From the NCBI GenBank assembly GCA_006227775.1, contig SBFV01000369.1:1-6767 (forward strand): a stretch of 6,767 nucleotides of DNA, read 5' to 3'. Origin of the DNA: Gammaproteobacteria bacterium (GTDB lineage Bacteria; Pseudomonadota; Gammaproteobacteria; Chromatiales; Chromatiaceae). The notes beneath the pieces are model-generated. The model had not been told where the DNA came from and made no database searches. It saw nothing but the letters and a program-made list of their open reading frames with translations. The position numbers and the translations under genes are program-made. Every line of letters begins with the position of its first letter. Within the stretch, counting starts at the first letter, position 1. Positions 6,399-6,767 of the stretch are shown piece after piece.

Positions 6399-6458
6399 CT
6401 GGGACGGCTGAACCGGCGCCGCGGGAGCCAGCGGCGACAGAAAGCTCTGACAAGCGGA

Positions 6459-6728
6459 TCAGCGGCGCAGACCCAGGCGGCCGATCAGCGCGCGGTAGCG
6501 GTCCAGATCCTTGCCCTTGAGGTAGTCCAGCAATTTGCGGCGGGAATTCACCATCCGTACCAGGCCGCGCCGGGAATGATGGTCGCCCTTGTGCTGGGCG
6601 AAGTGGCTGCTGAGGTCGAGGATACGGGCGGTCAGCAGCGCTACCTGGACCTCGGGGGAACCGGTGTCCGCCGGGCCACGCTGGTAATCGGAAATGACCT
6701 TGGTCTTCTGCTCGGCCGTCTGCGGCAT
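6459..6728 (-). CDS. rpsO: 30S ribosomal protein S15
   Basis: The 89-residue product has the length of bacterial S15 and its signature throughout: DTGSPEVQVALLTARI (21-36), the rRNA-binding LSSHFAQHKGDHHSRRGL (39-56) and the C-terminal VNSRRKLLDYLKGKDLDRY...LIGRLGLR. S15 binds the central domain of 16S rRNA as a primary assembly protein of the small subunit. In E. coli it also represses its own translation by binding its leader; the leader here is mostly outside the window. The ATG at 6728 has AGGAG 9 nt upstream. pnp follows in the same direction after 238 nt, the conserved rpsO-pnp arrangement. Confidence 0.98.
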   Translation of the reverse strand: MPQTAEQKTKVISDYQRGPADTGSPEVQVALLTARILDLSSHFAQHKGDHHSRRGLVRMVNSRRKLLDYLKGKDLDRYRALIGRLGLRR

Positions 6729-6734
6729 TCTCGC

Positions 6735-6767
6735 CTACTCCTGGATCGCTGCTTGGGTCTGGACCAT
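6735..6767 (-). CDS. possible end of the gene upstream of rpsO (truB tail?)
   Basis: A minus-strand frame open at the right edge reads MVQTQAAIQE and stops at TAG (6735-6737), 6 nt before the rpsO ATG and overlapping its ribosome binding site. In many proteobacteria truB (tRNA pseudouridine-55 synthase) precedes rpsO, so this could be its C-terminus. Ten codons are too few to recognise a family, and an open frame this short often occurs by chance. Confidence 0.28.
   Translation of the reverse strand: MVQTQAAIQE

Noticed and set aside
6439..6458. Possible internal pnp promoter just after rpsO (TTGTCA on the minus strand)
   Set aside because: No acceptable -10 element follows at normal spacing.

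Overview
The window is GC-rich chromosomal DNA from a proteobacterium, most likely a gammaproteobacterium. The rpsO and pnp products and their gene order fit this, and a purple-sulfur-bacterium-like member (Chromatiales) is my impression from gene content and style, not a proven assignment. I see no transposase, integrase, phage gene, CRISPR array, tRNA or rRNA.

Layout. Positions 1-1104 (+) hold the 3' end of a GH13 alpha-amylase-family gene (GlgE-like), followed after 2 nt by a gene for a stand-alone LON substrate-binding-domain protein. Positions 1121-2440 (-) hold two directly abutting genes: a PKHD-type Fe(II)/2-oxoglutarate hydroxylase of the PiuC/YbiX family, then a small cysteine-containing lipoprotein that starts on the base after the hydroxylase stop codon. 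A divergent spacer of 77 nt (2441-2517) carries a good extended -10 promoter for the rightward gene at 2518-3180, an unrecognised two-part protein. A second unrecognised small protein with a Lys/Ala-rich helical N-terminus lies at 3369-3794.

Positions 3795-4132 have no gene. They hold a strong terminator hairpin, a C/G-rich palindromic intergenic repeat and a partial second copy of the end of pnp. Positions 4133-6728 (-) are the conserved rpsO-pnp operon (ribosomal protein S15, then polynucleotide phosphorylase). Its 238-nt intergenic leader contains two stable imperfect hairpins, at the place where enteric bacteria carry the RNase III site used in pnp autoregulation. A short open frame that stops just before rpsO could be the tail of truB.

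Functionally, the right half is translation and RNA-decay housekeeping. The left half is a mix of glycan metabolism, a presumed protein-quality or regulatory LON-domain protein and an iron-dependent hydroxylase. No new defence or mobile system is evident. The most unusual items are the duplicated pnp 3' end, the paired hairpins before pnp, the coupled hydroxylase-lipoprotein pair and the two unrecognised proteins.
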